Counted from the first letter of the stretch, positions 1 to 9,294 are shown. The stretch is 49,191 bases of DNA from Acidisphaera sp. S103 (GCF_009765975.1 NZ_LMUJ01000060.1:54067-103257), one strand, 5' to 3'. Notes: generated by a model not told the origin, from the sequence alone. Program-made: numbers and translations.

Positions 1-1267
1 CGTAGCGGCGGACGCGTAGGTCGGCTTGTTCCTTGTGGCCGGCGAAGTTCTCGATGGCGCACAGGCGGGAGCAGTATTCGCCGATCATCGCTGTCGCCTC
101 GGGGCTGACCTGTTGATAGGTCACGGTTTTCAGGAATTTGCCGACCCATAGGCCGCCGGTGTAGCGGGCGGCGCGTTTGGTGGGCAGGGTGTGGTTGGTG
201 CCGATGACTTTGTCGCCGTACGCGACGTTGGTCTCCTTGCCGAGGAACAGGGCGCCGTAGTTGGTCATGCGGTCGAGGAACCAGCGCGGGTTCGCGGTCA
301 GGACCTGGACGTGTTCGGAGGCGATGCGGTCGGCTTCGGAGACGAGTTCTTCGTCGGTGTCGCAGAGGATGATTTGGCCGTAGTCGCGCCAGGCGACAGA
401 GGCGATGTCGGCGGTGGGCAGGACGGTCAGTTGGCGGTCGATCTCGGCTTGGATGGTTTCGGCGATCTTTTTTGAGGTGGTCAGCAGGATCGCGGGGGAT
501 GTGGGGCCGTGTTCGGCCTGGCCCAGCAGGTCGGTGGCGCACATCTCGGCGTCGGCGGTGTCGTCGGCGATGATCAGGGTCTCGGTGGGGCCGGCGAGCA
601 GGTCGATGCCGACGCGGCCGAACAACTGGCGTTTGGCTTCGGCGACGAAGGCGTTGCCGGGACCGACCAACATGTCGACCTGGGGAATGGTTGCAGTGCC
701 CAGGCCCATGGCGGCGACGGCCTGGATGCCGCCCAACAGGTAGATCTCGTCGGCGCCGCCCAGGGACATGGCGGCAACGGTGGCGGCGGGGGGGACGCCG
801 TTCAGCGGTGGGGTGCAGGCGGCAACACGGGGAACTCCGGCGACTTTGGCGGTCAGCACGGACATGTGGGCGGAGGCGACCATCGGGTAGCGACCGCCGG
901 GGACGTAGCAGCCGACGCTATTGACCGGGATGTTCTTGTGGCCGAGGCGGATGCCGGGGAGGGTTTCGACCTCGATGTCGCGCAGGGCGTCTTTTTGCGC
1001 CTGGGCGAAGCGGCGGATCTGGGTTTGGGCGAATTTGATGTCGGTGATGACCTGGTCGGGCAGGCTGTTCATCAGGGACTGGATTTCGTCGGGGCGGAGG
1101 CGGAAGGCGGGCGGTTCCCAGTTGTCGAATTTTTTCGAGAGGTCGCGGACGGCGGCGTCGCCCCTGGCGCCGATGTCCTCGAGGATGGATTCCACGGTTT
1201 GGCGGACTTTGCGGTCGGCCTCGGTCTTCTCGGCTTCGGTGGCGCCTGGTTTCAGTGTGCGGATCAT
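1..1267 (-). CDS. HisD-family NAD-dependent dehydrogenase (HpsN-like), 3' end outside window
   Basis: This gene reads leftward and runs off the window; 422 codons are present, so only the last ~10 residues are missing compared with the usual ~430. The fold is that of histidinol dehydrogenase, a zinc- and NAD-dependent enzyme oxidising an alcohol to a carboxylate. Visible signatures are [31 protein letters not shown] and, near the end, [20 protein letters not shown]. The [11 protein letters not shown] block and the C-terminal [12 protein letters not shown] fit the paralogous sulfopropanediol-dehydrogenase (HpsN) branch better than biosynthetic HisD; this is from memory of the family. No other his gene lies nearby, and a sugar-acid or sulfonate type MFS carrier is divergent from it, which also argues for catabolism. 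The start is the ATG at 1267. The exact substrate is inferred, not shown. Confidence 0.85.
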   Translation of the reverse strand, partial: MIRTLKPGATEAEKTEADRKVRQTVESILEDIGARGDAAVRDLSKKFDNWEPPAFRLRPDEIQSLMNSLPDQVITDIKFAQTQIRRFAQAQKDALRDIEVETLPGIRLGHKNIPVNSVGCYVPGGRYPMVASAHMSVLTAKVAGVPRVAACTPPLNGVPPAATVAAMSLGGADEIYLLGGIQAVAAMGLGTATIPQVDMLVGPGNAFVAEAKRQLFGRVGIDLLAGPTETLIIADDTADAEMCATDLLGQAEHGPTSPAILLTTSKKIAETIQAEIDRQLTVLPTADIASVAWRDYGQIILCDTDEELVSEADRIASEHVQVLTANPRWFLDRMTNYGALFLGKETNVAYGDKVIGTNHTLPTKRAARYTGGLWVGKFLKTVTYQQVSPEATAMIGEYCSRLCAIENFAGHKEQADLRVRRY

Positions 1268-1374
1268 GGGTCGGCCCTCTGCTTTGGTCAGGGGCGATAG
1301 GCGGGCCGGAGGATTTTCGCAAGGCCGGTGCGGGGCGGCTTGTCCGGGTGTGAGGGGCGTTGAGGACTAGAAAT

Positions 1375-1393
1375 CGTTTCTACATATGGAACG
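1375..1393. promoter_or_regulatory. possible operator in the dehydrogenase/MFS divergent region
   Basis: CGTTTC (1375-1380) and GGAACG (1388-1393) form an inverted repeat with one mismatch around TACATAT. The spacing and the TTTC..ATA..GGAA look resemble IclR-type operators. It lies in the AT-rich 265-bp region between the divergent dehydrogenase and transporter genes. No IclR gene is present in the window, so this stays tentative. Confidence 0.3.
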
Positions 1394-1532
1394 ACATGTA
1401 TTTTATTGCAATATCGTAAATTGTAAATTTAATCTAATGTTTCGTTGTGAAGGAAACAGCCTTCCGAGCAAAGCTGGACATCCGTATGACGCCGGTACAG
1501 GCTTTCTCCCAATGATAATACGGGAGAGAGAT

Positions 1533-2852
1533 GTGAGTATATCCAGTCTCGCGACAAGAAGAATTATCAAGTCGCAACGAACAGCGTTGTCGATCCTGAT
1601 CGCCAGTGGCATCGTCAACTATCTGGACCGAGCGACTTTGTCGGTTGCGAACCCTCTTATTCGAGAGGATTTGGGGCTTAATGTGGCGCAGATGGGCATT
1701 TTGCTATCGGCGTTTCTGTGGGCTTACGCATTCTCCCAGCTTCCGGCCGGTGCCTTGGTGGATCGCGTCGGCCCAAGATGGCTGCTGGGTATCGGCTTGA
1801 TGGTTTGGTCCGGCGCCCAGATTGTCGCTGGTACGGTCAGCAATATCGGGCAGTTCGCGATCGCGCGTGTTTTCCTGGGTATGGGGGAGTCGCCTCAGTT
1901 CACCAGTGGTGTCCGGGTCGTGCGGGATTGGTTCAACGTGCGGGAGCGGGCGTTCGGTATCGGCCTGGTGAATACCTCGCCGTTTATCGGGCAGGCGATC
2001 GCGCCGCCGCTGTTGACCGCGATGATGCTGGGTTTTGGCTGGCGCTGGATGTTCATCGTTATGGGGGGCGCCGGGATGGCGGTCGCCGTTGTCTGGGTGG
2101 CTTTGTTTCGTGAACCGCGCAAGCTGGCGTTGGAGCCTGAGGAACGCGCCTATTTGACCGAGGGCGATCCTCCGCAAGTCACCGCACCCATTACGTTCGC
2201 ACAATGGCGGCATTTGTTTGCGTTCCGCTCGACCTGGGGGCTGATCGGGGGGTGCTTCGGGCTTGGCTATTGCACCTGGCTGTACGGCACGTGGCTGCCC
2301 GGATACCTGGAGATCGAGCGGCATATGAGCATACGCGCCACGGGCTATGTCGCGTCGATACCATTTGCCTTGGCGGTGCTGGGAGCAGCCGGCGGCGGGC
2401 TGCTGGCCGATCGTCTGGTACGGCGGGGTGTCTCGCCGGTGAACAGCCGCAAAGTGCCCCTGGTCTTCGGCATGATCGGCGTCGCGGTCTTTACGATCGG
2501 CGCGGCGGAAGTCAGTAGCAACACGATGGCTGTCACTTGTGTGACCCTCGCGATGGTTTCCGGGGCGGTATGCTCCGGCCTTTACTGGGCGCTCGCCAGT
2601 GCCATTGCGCCTTCGAATTGTACGGCATCGGCAGGGAGCCTGGCGAATTTCGGGTCGTATATCGGCGGGGCGATCACGCCGGCGGTGACGGGCGTGATCG
2701 TGCAGACAACGGGTAGTTTCAAAGCGGCGCTATTGTTGGGCGGTGGCATCGCACTGGTGTCGGCGTTGAGCTATCTGCTGCTGGTGAAGAACGAGAGCAT
2801 GGATTTCAGTGGGCTGAACGCGAAGGTGGCCACACGCGCGGCGGCCGAGTAA
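1533..2852 (+). CDS. MFS transporter, anion:cation symporter (ACS) type
   Basis: This is an inner-membrane major facilitator of about 439 residues with some 12 membrane segments. NYLDRATLSVANPLI at the start of helix 1, LVDRVGPRW (motif A) and FLGMGESPQF are typical of the ACS family, which imports sugar acids, phthalates and other organic anions by proton symport. The reading frame is open upstream to 1386, and an ATG occurs at 1512. I prefer the GTG at 1533 because GGGAGAG lies 4-6 bases before it and the protein then starts just before helix 1. It is divergent from the HisD-family dehydrogenase, so the two probably form an uptake-plus-oxidation unit for one substrate. The upstream region is unusually AT-rich, as promoters are. 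Confidence 0.88.
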   Translation: MSISSLATRRIIKSQRTALSILIASGIVNYLDRATLSVANPLIREDLGLNVAQMGILLSAFLWAYAFSQLPAGALVDRVGPRWLLGIGLMVWSGAQIVAGTVSNIGQFAIARVFLGMGESPQFTSGVRVVRDWFNVRERAFGIGLVNTSPFIGQAIAPPLLTAMMLGFGWRWMFIVMGGAGMAVAVVWVALFREPRKLALEPEERAYLTEGDPPQVTAPITFAQWRHLFAFRSTWGLIGGCFGLGYCTWLYGTWLPGYLEIERHMSIRATGYVASIPFALAVLGAAGGGLLADRLVRRGVSPVNSRKVPLVFGMIGVAVFTIGAAEVSSNTMAVTCVTLAMVSGAVCSGLYWALASAIAPSNCTASAGSLANFGSYIGGAITPAVTGVIVQTTGSFKAALLLGGGIALVSALSYLLLVKNESMDFSGLNAKVATRAAAE

Positions 2853-2865
2853 CGCCGCGCGGCGG

Positions 2866-3507
2866 TCAGGGGCGATAGGCGGCTTCGGGGATTTTCGCCA
2901 GTTCGGAGCCGTGCACCTTGCCGTCGGTCAGGCCGTAGAAGTGCTGGAAGCTGAAGATCAGCGGGCGCCATTTGTCGGGGTCGATGCGGTCGGGCTCGCC
3001 GTCGGCCAGGATGTCGGTATCGGCGTGGACTTTGTTGATTTTGACGTGCAGGGCGAGTTGGCGACCTTTCCAGACGGGGTCTTTGGCGGCGACGGGGTGG
3101 GCTTCCTCCAGTTCGGCTTCGAGTTGGACGGGGCATTCCATCGCTCGTGGCGCTTTGACGGTGAGCGAGGGGATGGGGGTCAGGCCGGCGGTCTCGAACT
3201 TTTCGGCGAGGTGGCGATAGCCTCGGGCGAGTTTGCCGGCGGGAACGGGATTGCTGCCGGTGGTGCGGGCGATACGGTCCACGTAGGCGGCCATGTCGGA
3301 CGACGGCAGGTTGAGGACGCACTGGCCGGTGCGGATGAGGTTCTGGGTGGTCTTGGAGGCGGCGGCCAGGCCGAGGACGCAGCGCTGGCCGAGCCACCAG
3401 GCGGACGACATGGGGGCGAGGTTGAAGGTGCCGTCTTCGTTGACGGTGCTGATCAATACGACGGGCGTGCCGAAGTATAGGATGGCGGGTTGGGTGACCT
3501 GGTGCAT
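2866..3507 (-). CDS. flavin reductase-like domain protein
   Basis: The 213-residue product matches the FMN-binding split-barrel (flavin reductase-like) family. The N-terminal TPVVLISTVNEDGTFNLAPM and SSAWWLGQRCVLGL segments are the flavin-phosphate-binding part, and FQHFYGLTDGKVH closes the domain. Such proteins reduce flavin for a partner oxygenase or bind FMN themselves; no obvious partner monooxygenase is adjacent. The ATG at 3507 is preceded by AAGGAG at good spacing. It overlaps the 3' end of the upstream MFS pump by about 55 bp, so the two are probably co-transcribed. It converges with the MFS gene ending at 2852, with a CGCCGCGCGGCG palindrome in the 13-bp gap. The physiological substrate is not predictable. 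Confidence 0.85.
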   Translation of the reverse strand: MHQVTQPAILYFGTPVVLISTVNEDGTFNLAPMSSAWWLGQRCVLGLAAASKTTQNLIRTGQCVLNLPSSDMAAYVDRIARTTGSNPVPAGKLARGYRHLAEKFETAGLTPIPSLTVKAPRAMECPVQLEAELEEAHPVAAKDPVWKGRQLALHVKINKVHADTDILADGEPDRIDPDKWRPLIFSFQHFYGLTDGKVHGSELAKIPEAAYRP

Positions 3508-4880
3508 GGCGGGATCTCCTTGTGTGGGCGGGAGATAGGGTGTGGCCAGGTCGGTTTGCCTGCCGGTTGTTGCGCTGGCTTGGCGGTGCGGATCAGGGCC
3601 GCGGCAATGACTGCGGCGGTGGTCAGGAGGGTGGCGGCCAGGACGAATGTGTGTTGCAGGGCGAGGCTGCCGAACAGGGCGACGCCGATGGCGCCGCCGG
3701 CCTGGCGGACGGCGTTGAGGACGCCGGATGCGACTCCGGATTGGGGTTGGGGGACGCTGCCGAGGAGCGCGGCGGTCATCAGCGGGACGGTGATGCCGAT
3801 GCCGGCGGGGATCAGGGTCAGGCCGGGGATGATCCAGGCGTAGGGCGTGGTGGCGTCGAGGCCGACCAGGGAGGCGGTGCCGATGGCGGCGAGCAGAAGC
3901 CCCGTGGTCATCGCGGCTGGGGTGCCGAGTTTCGTGCCGATGCGGTTGGCGAGGATGTTGGCGATGCCGAGGGTTATGGGTAGCGGCAGGAAGGCGATCC
4001 CGCTGGCGGCGGCGGACCAGTGGCGGGTTTGTTGGAAGTAGAGGCTCAGGACGAAGATGCAGCCGTAGAGGGTCATGTTCAGCAGGAAGCCGACAGCGGT
4101 GGCGCCGGAGAAGGTGCGCTGGCGGAAGAAGTCCAGCGGCAGCATCGGGTGGGCGTGGCGGCGTTCGGTGGCGATGAAGGCGGTCAGGGAGAGTGTGGCG
4201 ATGAGGATCAGGAGGTAGGACCAGGTGCTGGCCTCGATGACCGCGGCGGTCAGGGGCAGCAGGGAGGTAATCGCCAGGATTTGGCCTGGCCAGTCGAGTT
4301 TAGTCTCGGTGCCCGGGATGGGGGTGACGGCGCGGCGGGTCAGGAGGATGCCGGCCAGGCCGATGGGGAGGTTGACGAGGAAGATGCCTCGCCAGCCGAT
4401 GGTGTCGACCATGAGGCCTCCCAGCAGGGGGCCGGCGGCGAGGCCGACGCTGCCGGCGGCGGTCCACCAGCCGACGCCCCATGCTCGAAGGGCGAGGTCG
4501 TTGCCGCAGGTGCGGCTGAGCAAGGCGAGGCTGCAGGGGACGAGCGCGGCGGCGCCGGCGCCTTGCAGGATGCGGGCGACGATCAGGGTGGCGGGGGTTG
4601 GGGCGAGGCCGCACAGGACGGATGCGGCGGTGAAGGTGGCGAGGCCCGCGATGAACATCCGGCGGGGGCCGATGCGGTCTCCCAATGCGGCGGTGGACAG
4701 CAGCAGGGCAGCGAAGGTCAGGACGTAGGCGTCGACGACCCATTGCAGGCCGGTGGTGCCGGTGTGCAGGCCGGCGCCGATGCTGGCGAGAGCGACGTTG
4801 ATGATCGACACGTCAAGTTGGACCAGGACGAAACCGATGCTGGTCGCGAGTATGGTGAGGCCGAAGCGATGGTTTTCCAT
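3453..4880 (-). CDS. MFS transporter, DHA2 (EmrB/QacA) drug efflux type
   Basis: The 475-residue polytopic membrane protein has about 14 hydrophobic segments. It carries FVLVQLDVSIINVALASIG in helix 1, WVVDAYVLTFAALLL in helix 2, motif A LGDRIGPRRM, and the RILQGAGAAALVP segment typical of DHA2 proton-coupled exporters. Family members extrude lipophilic compounds. The hydrophobic domain ends near residue 430; the last ~40 residues are polar, proline-rich and read into the following gene, so this tail is probably unimportant. The start is ATG 4880. The next gene, a flavin-reductase-like protein, starts inside its 3' end, which suggests translational coupling. No dedicated regulator is next to it except the small ribbon-helix-helix protein 88 bp upstream. 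Confidence 0.9.
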   Translation of the reverse strand: MENHRFGLTILATSIGFVLVQLDVSIINVALASIGAGLHTGTTGLQWVVDAYVLTFAALLLSTAALGDRIGPRRMFIAGLATFTAASVLCGLAPTPATLIVARILQGAGAAALVPCSLALLSRTCGNDLALRAWGVGWWTAAGSVGLAAGPLLGGLMVDTIGWRGIFLVNLPIGLAGILLTRRAVTPIPGTETKLDWPGQILAITSLLPLTAAVIEASTWSYLLILIATLSLTAFIATERRHAHPMLPLDFFRQRTFSGATAVGFLLNMTLYGCIFVLSLYFQQTRHWSAAASGIAFLPLPITLGIANILANRIGTKLGTPAAMTTGLLLAAIGTASLVGLDATTPYAWIIPGLTLIPAGIGITVPLMTAALLGSVPQPQSGVASGVLNAVRQAGGAIGVALFGSLALQHTFVLAATLLTTAAVIAAALIRTAKPAQQPAGKPTWPHPISRPHKEIPPCTRSPNPPSYTSARPSY

Positions 4881-4968
4881 GCCCGGGATTTGGGCGTGCC
4901 GGTCGGTGGAGTCTCGCGGGATCGGTTCGGTATGGGCCGTAGTGGTTGGCGGAATACCGAACCAGCGG

Positions 4969-5181
4969 TTACTTCGCGAAGGACTCCAGCGCCATCACCC
5001 TAAGCGCCGAGGCCAGCGGGCGGTCCGGACCGCGGCCGGCGTCCGTGGCGGCGACGAGGGCCGACAGGCTTTGCCCGCGTGCCTGCGCCAGGCGCAGTAG
5101 TGCTGCCCAGAATTCCTCCTCCAGGGCAACGCTGGTGCGATGGCCAGCCAGGGAGAAGCTGCGTTTGATCAGGCCGCTCAA
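4969..5181 (-). CDS. ribbon-helix-helix domain protein
   Basis: The 70-residue protein has the layout of the alphaproteobacterial RHH_4 family. A basic beta strand, KRSFSLAGHRTSVAL, is followed by the helix EEEFWAALLRLAQARGQSLS and a second helix, ALVAATD. The C-terminal PLASALRVMALESF matches the usual end of the family. These are small dimeric DNA-binding proteins or regulators, and most have no assigned target. It lies 29 bp downstream of the EamA permease on the same strand and upstream of the DHA2 pump, so it could sit in either transcript. The start is ATG 5181 with GGAGG just upstream. Its role as regulator of its neighbours is inference. Confidence 0.85.
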   Translation of the reverse strand: MSGLIKRSFSLAGHRTSVALEEEFWAALLRLAQARGQSLSALVAATDAGRGPDRPLASALRVMALESFAK

Positions 5182-5210
5182 GGAGTCACCTCCGTGCCGG
5201 TGGTAACCCG

Positions 5211-6176
5211 TTATATTGTAAGGCTGGTTCCGCGCGTCAAACGGGGTGGAGTCGAAATCGGCGTTACCCGGCTTGCTCCGGCGGGCCGCAGGGCCAGTCC
5301 GGCGGCGCCCAGCATCAATATCATGCCGATGGCGTCGCCCCAGTCGAGGTTCTCACCAAAGAATGAACAGCCGATGACGACGGCGATGACCGGGGAGATG
5401 AAGGCGTAGGTGCCGGGACGGCTGGCGCCCCAGTCGCGGACCAGCAGGAAATACATCGTCGTGGACATCAGCGCGCCGGGCACCAGCAGATACAGCCAGC
5501 CCAGGAAGGCGGGCCAGCCCCAGTGGAGGTGCATCGATTCCCAGGACCCGGGCTCGATCGCCAGGGATGACACCAGCAGCACCACGCCGCCGATCAGGTC
5601 GGTCAGGCCGGCGAGTTGCACCGGCTCCAGCGTGCGCATCATCGGGCGGGTCATGACGGAACCGGCGGTGTAGCAAACCACGCCGATCGTGACCAAACTG
5701 GCGCCGATCACCTGCCATACGTCCAGCGTGCCGGCGATGGCGGCGGGACCGAACAGGGTCAGCACGCCGACCACACCGACGCCGATGGCACCGAGTTGGC
5801 GCGCAGTGAAGCGCTCCTGGCCCGCGACGACGGCGAAGACCAGCAGGGCGATGGGTGTCAGTGCCGAACTGATCACCGCGGCCAGGCCGGCGGTGATATA
5901 TTTGAGCCCGTACAGTTGGATCACCTGGTTGAGGGTGATCAGGATCACCGAAACGAAGATCAGGCGCGGGATCAGGCGGGGCGGCGGCATCACGCGTTGG
6001 CCTCGGGCGCGGCGGAACGCCAGGATGATGGCACCGGCGATGGTCCAGCGCAGACCGGCGAAAATGCCGGGGGAGACGGTGGCGATACCGACCTTCATCG
6101 CCAGCCAGGTGGTGCCCCAGACAAAGCAGATAAAAACGAACATCGCGCGCTGCGATGCGGTGGACGAGCTGTTCAT
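5211..6176 (-). CDS. EamA-family permease (drug/metabolite transporter)
   Basis: The product has about 321 residues, ten predicted membrane helices and the internal duplication of two EamA domains. FVFICFVWGTTWLAMKVGI at the N-terminus and YITAGLAAVISSALTPIALLV at the end of the first repeat are typical. The second repeat includes PGTYAFISPVIAVVIGCSFF. DMT-superfamily members usually export amino acids or other metabolites. I chose ATG 6176 because it is just before helix 1; an upstream in-frame ATG at 6233 would add 19 polar residues. It follows the FAD oxidoreductase gene by 88 bp on the same strand, so it could export a product of amine or amino-acid metabolism, which is inference. Confidence 0.88.
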   Translation of the reverse strand: MNSSSTASQRAMFVFICFVWGTTWLAMKVGIATVSPGIFAGLRWTIAGAIILAFRRARGQRVMPPPRLIPRLIFVSVILITLNQVIQLYGLKYITAGLAAVISSALTPIALLVFAVVAGQERFTARQLGAIGVGVVGVLTLFGPAAIAGTLDVWQVIGASLVTIGVVCYTAGSVMTRPMMRTLEPVQLAGLTDLIGGVVLLVSSLAIEPGSWESMHLHWGWPAFLGWLYLLVPGALMSTTMYFLLVRDWGASRPGTYAFISPVIAVVIGCSFFGENLDWGDAIGMILMLGAAGLALRPAGASRVTPISTPPRLTRGTSLTI

Positions 6177-6264
6177 GGGGGTTGTGGGCGTGCTCCTGGC
6201 GGACCGGAACGGTAGCGCATCCGGCGGAGTCACTGCCGCGCCGAAGCGGCATGGCGCGTATGCG

Positions 6265-7572
6265 TCAGGCGGCCTGCGTGCGGCGGAAGCGGGCGAGGCG
6301 GAACGGGGTGGGGTCGACCACGGGGGTGTCCCCGGCGACCAGATCGGCTGTCAGGCGGCCGGCGCCGGGACCGATGCCGAAACCGTGACCGGAGAAGCCG
6401 GTGGCGATGTAGAAACCGGGGATATGGCCGACCTGATCGATGACTGGAACGGCGTCGGGGGTGACATCCATCCAGCCTGCCCAGCTTTCCTCGACCTGCA
6501 TGTTGGCGAAGGCGGGGAAGGCTTTTGAGAGGACAGTGCGGGCCTCGGCGAGGATGGTTTGTTTGGGTTTGGGATCGAGGACGCGGACGGCCTCGAACGG
6601 GGTGGGCTGGTCCAGGGTCCAGCTTCGGGCGGTGCGGAGTTCTTCCCAGAAGCGGCCACCGATGCGCAGGCGGATTTCCTTGCGGCTGTGGATCAGGCGG
6701 GGGATGAAATCCGTGATCAGGCGGAAATGGTCGGGGGTGATCTCGGCGGTGTTGGCGTTGCGGCGGGCGATGGAATAGCCGCCGTCCATGCGCTTGCGGA
6801 AGGCGAAGACGGAGCCGCCGGCGGAGATTTCGGGCCCGCTCAGGGGTTTGGTGCGAAAGACCGAGCCCAGGACTTTGAGTTGCGGCAGGTCGAGGCCGGC
6901 GTTGCCGGCGAACAGGCGGGACCAGGCGCCGCCGGCCAGGACGACGGACTGGCAGGCGATGCGGCCGCGTTCGGTGACCACGCCGGAGACGCGGCCGGCG
7001 GTGATGTCGATGCCACGGACGGCGGTGTTGGTGAAGATCTCGGCGCCCTGGTCGCGGGCGGCTTCGGCGATGGCGGGGGCGGCAAGCGCCGGTTCGGCCT
7101 TGCCGTCGGTTGGGGTGTGGAGGCCGGCGATGAAGCCGTTGGTGGCGCCGGGCATGGCGCGGTCCAGGGCGGGGCCGCGCAGCAGGCGGGCATCGACCTG
7201 GTATTGGCGGGCCTGGTCGGACCAGGCGGTCTGGGCGGCGATTTCGGATTCGTTTTGCAGCAGGTACATGATGCCGGACTGGCGGAAGCCGGTTTCTCGG
7301 TTGGTGCGGCGGTTCATGTCGCGCCACAGCCTCAGGCTTTCCATTGCCAGGGGAATTTCCGACGGGTCTCGGCCCATGGTGCGGCACCAGCCCCAGTTGC
7401 GGGATGATTGCTCGCCGGCGATGCGGCCTTTCTCGCACAGGGCGACGGCGATGCCCTTTTCGGCCAGGAACAGGGCGGTGGTGACGCCGATGATGCCGCC
7501 GCCGACGATCACCACGTCGGTTCGCTTGGGCAGCGTCGGATCGGATGCGACCGGTTCGACAGGGGGCGACAT
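6265..7572 (-). CDS. FAD-dependent oxidoreductase (DAO family, D-amino acid/amine oxidase-like)
   Basis: The 435-residue protein starts with a dinucleotide-binding fold, DVVIVGGGIIGVTTALFLAE (residues ~19-38), and an acidic residue at the end of strand 2. SRNWGWCRTMGRDP and the C-terminal GFSGHGFGIGPGAGRLTADL are seen in DadA/SolA-like DAO oxidases. These deaminate or demethylate amino acids or sarcosine-like amines. The frame is open upstream to 7854, but the ATG at 7572 gives the normal family N-terminus and leaves a 78-bp divergent promoter region to the hydantoinase-B gene. No membrane segment or twin-arginine signal is visible, so it is probably cytoplasmic. The substrate cannot be read from sequence. 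Confidence 0.88.
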   Translation of the reverse strand: MSPPVEPVASDPTLPKRTDVVIVGGGIIGVTTALFLAEKGIAVALCEKGRIAGEQSSRNWGWCRTMGRDPSEIPLAMESLRLWRDMNRRTNRETGFRQSGIMYLLQNESEIAAQTAWSDQARQYQVDARLLRGPALDRAMPGATNGFIAGLHTPTDGKAEPALAAPAIAEAARDQGAEIFTNTAVRGIDITAGRVSGVVTERGRIACQSVVLAGGAWSRLFAGNAGLDLPQLKVLGSVFRTKPLSGPEISAGGSVFAFRKRMDGGYSIARRNANTAEITPDHFRLITDFIPRLIHSRKEIRLRIGGRFWEELRTARSWTLDQPTPFEAVRVLDPKPKQTILAEARTVLSKAFPAFANMQVEESWAGWMDVTPDAVPVIDQVGHIPGFYIATGFSGHGFGIGPGAGRLTADLVAGDTPVVDPTPFRLARFRRTQAA

Positions 7573-7650
7573 GCTGGACCTTGGTCTGTGCGCGGCGTGC
7601 AGCTTAGGATGGGTATTCCGTGGCTGGCTAGATTTATGAGGATTTGCTGG

Positions 7651-9294
7651 ATGACTTCGCGTGATGATGGCTCGATCGATCCGATCACGGTGGAGGTGAT
7701 CGGCAGCGCGCTGTCGTCGATCGTCGAGGAGATGGGTGAGGCGCTGATCCGAGCGTCGTATTCGACGAATATCAAGGAGCGGCGGGATTGCTCGACGGCG
7801 CTGTTCGACCTGGAGGGGCGGACGCTGTGCCAGGCAGAGCATATTCCGATGCACCTAGGCAGTTTCCTCGATCTGATCTCGCATATCATGAAGCGACACC
7901 CGGTGGCGGACATGCGGCCGGGGGACGTGTTCTGCGGCAACGATGCGTATGAGGGCGGCGGGACGCATCTGCCGGACATCGTGCTGGCGGAGCCGGTGTT
8001 CGTGGACGGGGCGATGATCGCCTGGGCGGTGAACCTGGCGCATCACGCGGATTTCGCCGATCGCGGGCATGCGCATATTTATCAGGAGGGGCTGCGGATT
8101 CCACCGATACGGCTGTATCGCGCGGGGGTGCTGCAAGAGGACGTGCAGGCGCTGATCTTGCTGAACTGCCAGGTGCCTCGGGAGCGGATTTCGGATTTTC
8201 GGGCGCAGATGGCGGCGAACCGGCTGGGGGTGCAGCGGTTGCAGGGGCTGTGTGCGAAGTATGGGCGGGACACGGTACTGCAGGCCGGTTCGGCGTTGCA
8301 GGATTATGCCGAGCGGAAGATGCGGGCGGGGATCGCGGCGCTGCCGGACGGGGTTTACCGGTTCCGCGATCGGTATGATTGTCCGGAGGTGGTGGGGGAG
8401 CTGGATTTGGCGTGCGCGATCACCGTGGATGGGGATTCGATGCACCTTCATTTCGATGCGCCGCCGCAGGTGCGAGCTGGGTTGAACATGACGATGACGG
8501 CGCTGCTGTCGACGGTTTATTACGCGGTGAAAGCGATTGTCGACCCTTCGATTTTGCCGAATGCGGGGTTGGCTCGGGCGTTGAGCGTGACGGCTCCCGA
8601 GGGGACGATCGTCAATTGCGTTCATCCGGCGGCGGTGAATGGGCGGTTGTCGTTGTGCCAGCGGGTGGTTGACCTGATTTTTGGGGCGTTAGCGCCGGCG
8701 GTGCCTCGGCAGGTGACGGCGGCGTCGAACGGGGCGTGTTTTTCCATTACGTTCGCGGGTCATCAGCCGGCGGACAATGCGCTTTGGGTTTATCTGGAAA
8801 CGATTGGCGGCGGGTCGGGGGCTCGGTTCAACAAGGACGGGCTGGATGGGGTGCATGTGCATATGACCAACACCTCCAACCTGCCGGTGGAGGCGCTGGA
8901 GGTGGAATATCCGCTGACGCTGATGCGGTATGAGTTGGTGGATGGGTCAGGAGGTGCGGGTCAGTATCGCGGGGGGATGGCGATACGGCGGGTGTATCGC
9001 GCCGATCATGATTGCCATGTGCGGGTCGATGGGGCTCGGATTTTGTCGGCGCCTTGGGGGTTGGAGGGCGGGTTGGCCGGCGGGTTGGCGTCGATCTCGG
9101 CGTCGGTGCCGTTGGATCGTGGGTCGGGGATGCTGCGGCGAGGCGATCTGATCGAGGTCGTTACGGGTGGGTCGGGTGGGTTTGGGGTGCCTGGGGATCG
9201 GGATCGGGCGGCGGTGGCGCGGGATCTGGCGGAGGGACGGATCGATGCGGTGGCGGCGCGGGAGGTGTATGGGCCTGTGGTGTTGAGAGCTTGA
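7651..9294 (+). CDS. hydantoinase B / oxoprolinase-family subunit (HyuB-like)
   Basis: The 547-residue protein matches the HyuB family, whose members are the B subunits of ATP-dependent N-methylhydantoinases, 5-oxoprolinases and acetone or acetophenone carboxylases. Diagnostic segments are SYSTNIKERRDCSTALFD, CQAEHIPMHLGSF, DVFCGNDAYEGGGTHLPDI and GGSGGFGVPGDRDR at the C-terminus. These enzymes need a HyuA partner carrying the ATPase domain; none is adjacent, on either side. The chosen ATG 7651 follows an ATGAGG with ten bases to the start; an upstream ATG at 7636 is possible. It is divergent from the FAD oxidoreductase, suggesting a shared regulatory region and perhaps a shared nitrogen-compound pathway. 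Substrate is unknown. Confidence 0.9.
   Translation: MTSRDDGSIDPITVEVIGSALSSIVEEMGEALIRASYSTNIKERRDCSTALFDLEGRTLCQAEHIPMHLGSFLDLISHIMKRHPVADMRPGDVFCGNDAYEGGGTHLPDIVLAEPVFVDGAMIAWAVNLAHHADFADRGHAHIYQEGLRIPPIRLYRAGVLQEDVQALILLNCQVPRERISDFRAQMAANRLGVQRLQGLCAKYGRDTVLQAGSALQDYAERKMRAGIAALPDGVYRFRDRYDCPEVVGELDLACAITVDGDSMHLHFDAPPQVRAGLNMTMTALLSTVYYAVKAIVDPSILPNAGLARALSVTAPEGTIVNCVHPAAVNGRLSLCQRVVDLIFGALAPAVPRQVTAASNGACFSITFAGHQPADNALWVYLETIGGGSGARFNKDGLDGVHVHMTNTSNLPVEALEVEYPLTLMRYELVDGSGGAGQYRGGMAIRRVYRADHDCHVRVDGARILSAPWGLEGGLAGGLASISASVPLDRGSGMLRRGDLIEVVTGGSGGFGVPGDRDRAAVARDLAEGRIDAVAAREVYGPVVLRA

Noticed and set aside
1-1267. Biosynthetic histidinol dehydrogenase as the name for the first gene
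   Set aside because: No his genes are adjacent, and the [11 protein letters not shown] and [12 protein letters not shown] segments fit the HpsN-like branch better; kept as family-level call.
3453-3590. Frameshift or fusion at the end of the DHA2 pump
   Set aside because: The odd proline-rich tail is explained by the last ~55 bp reading into the flavin-reductase-like gene; the transmembrane part is complete.
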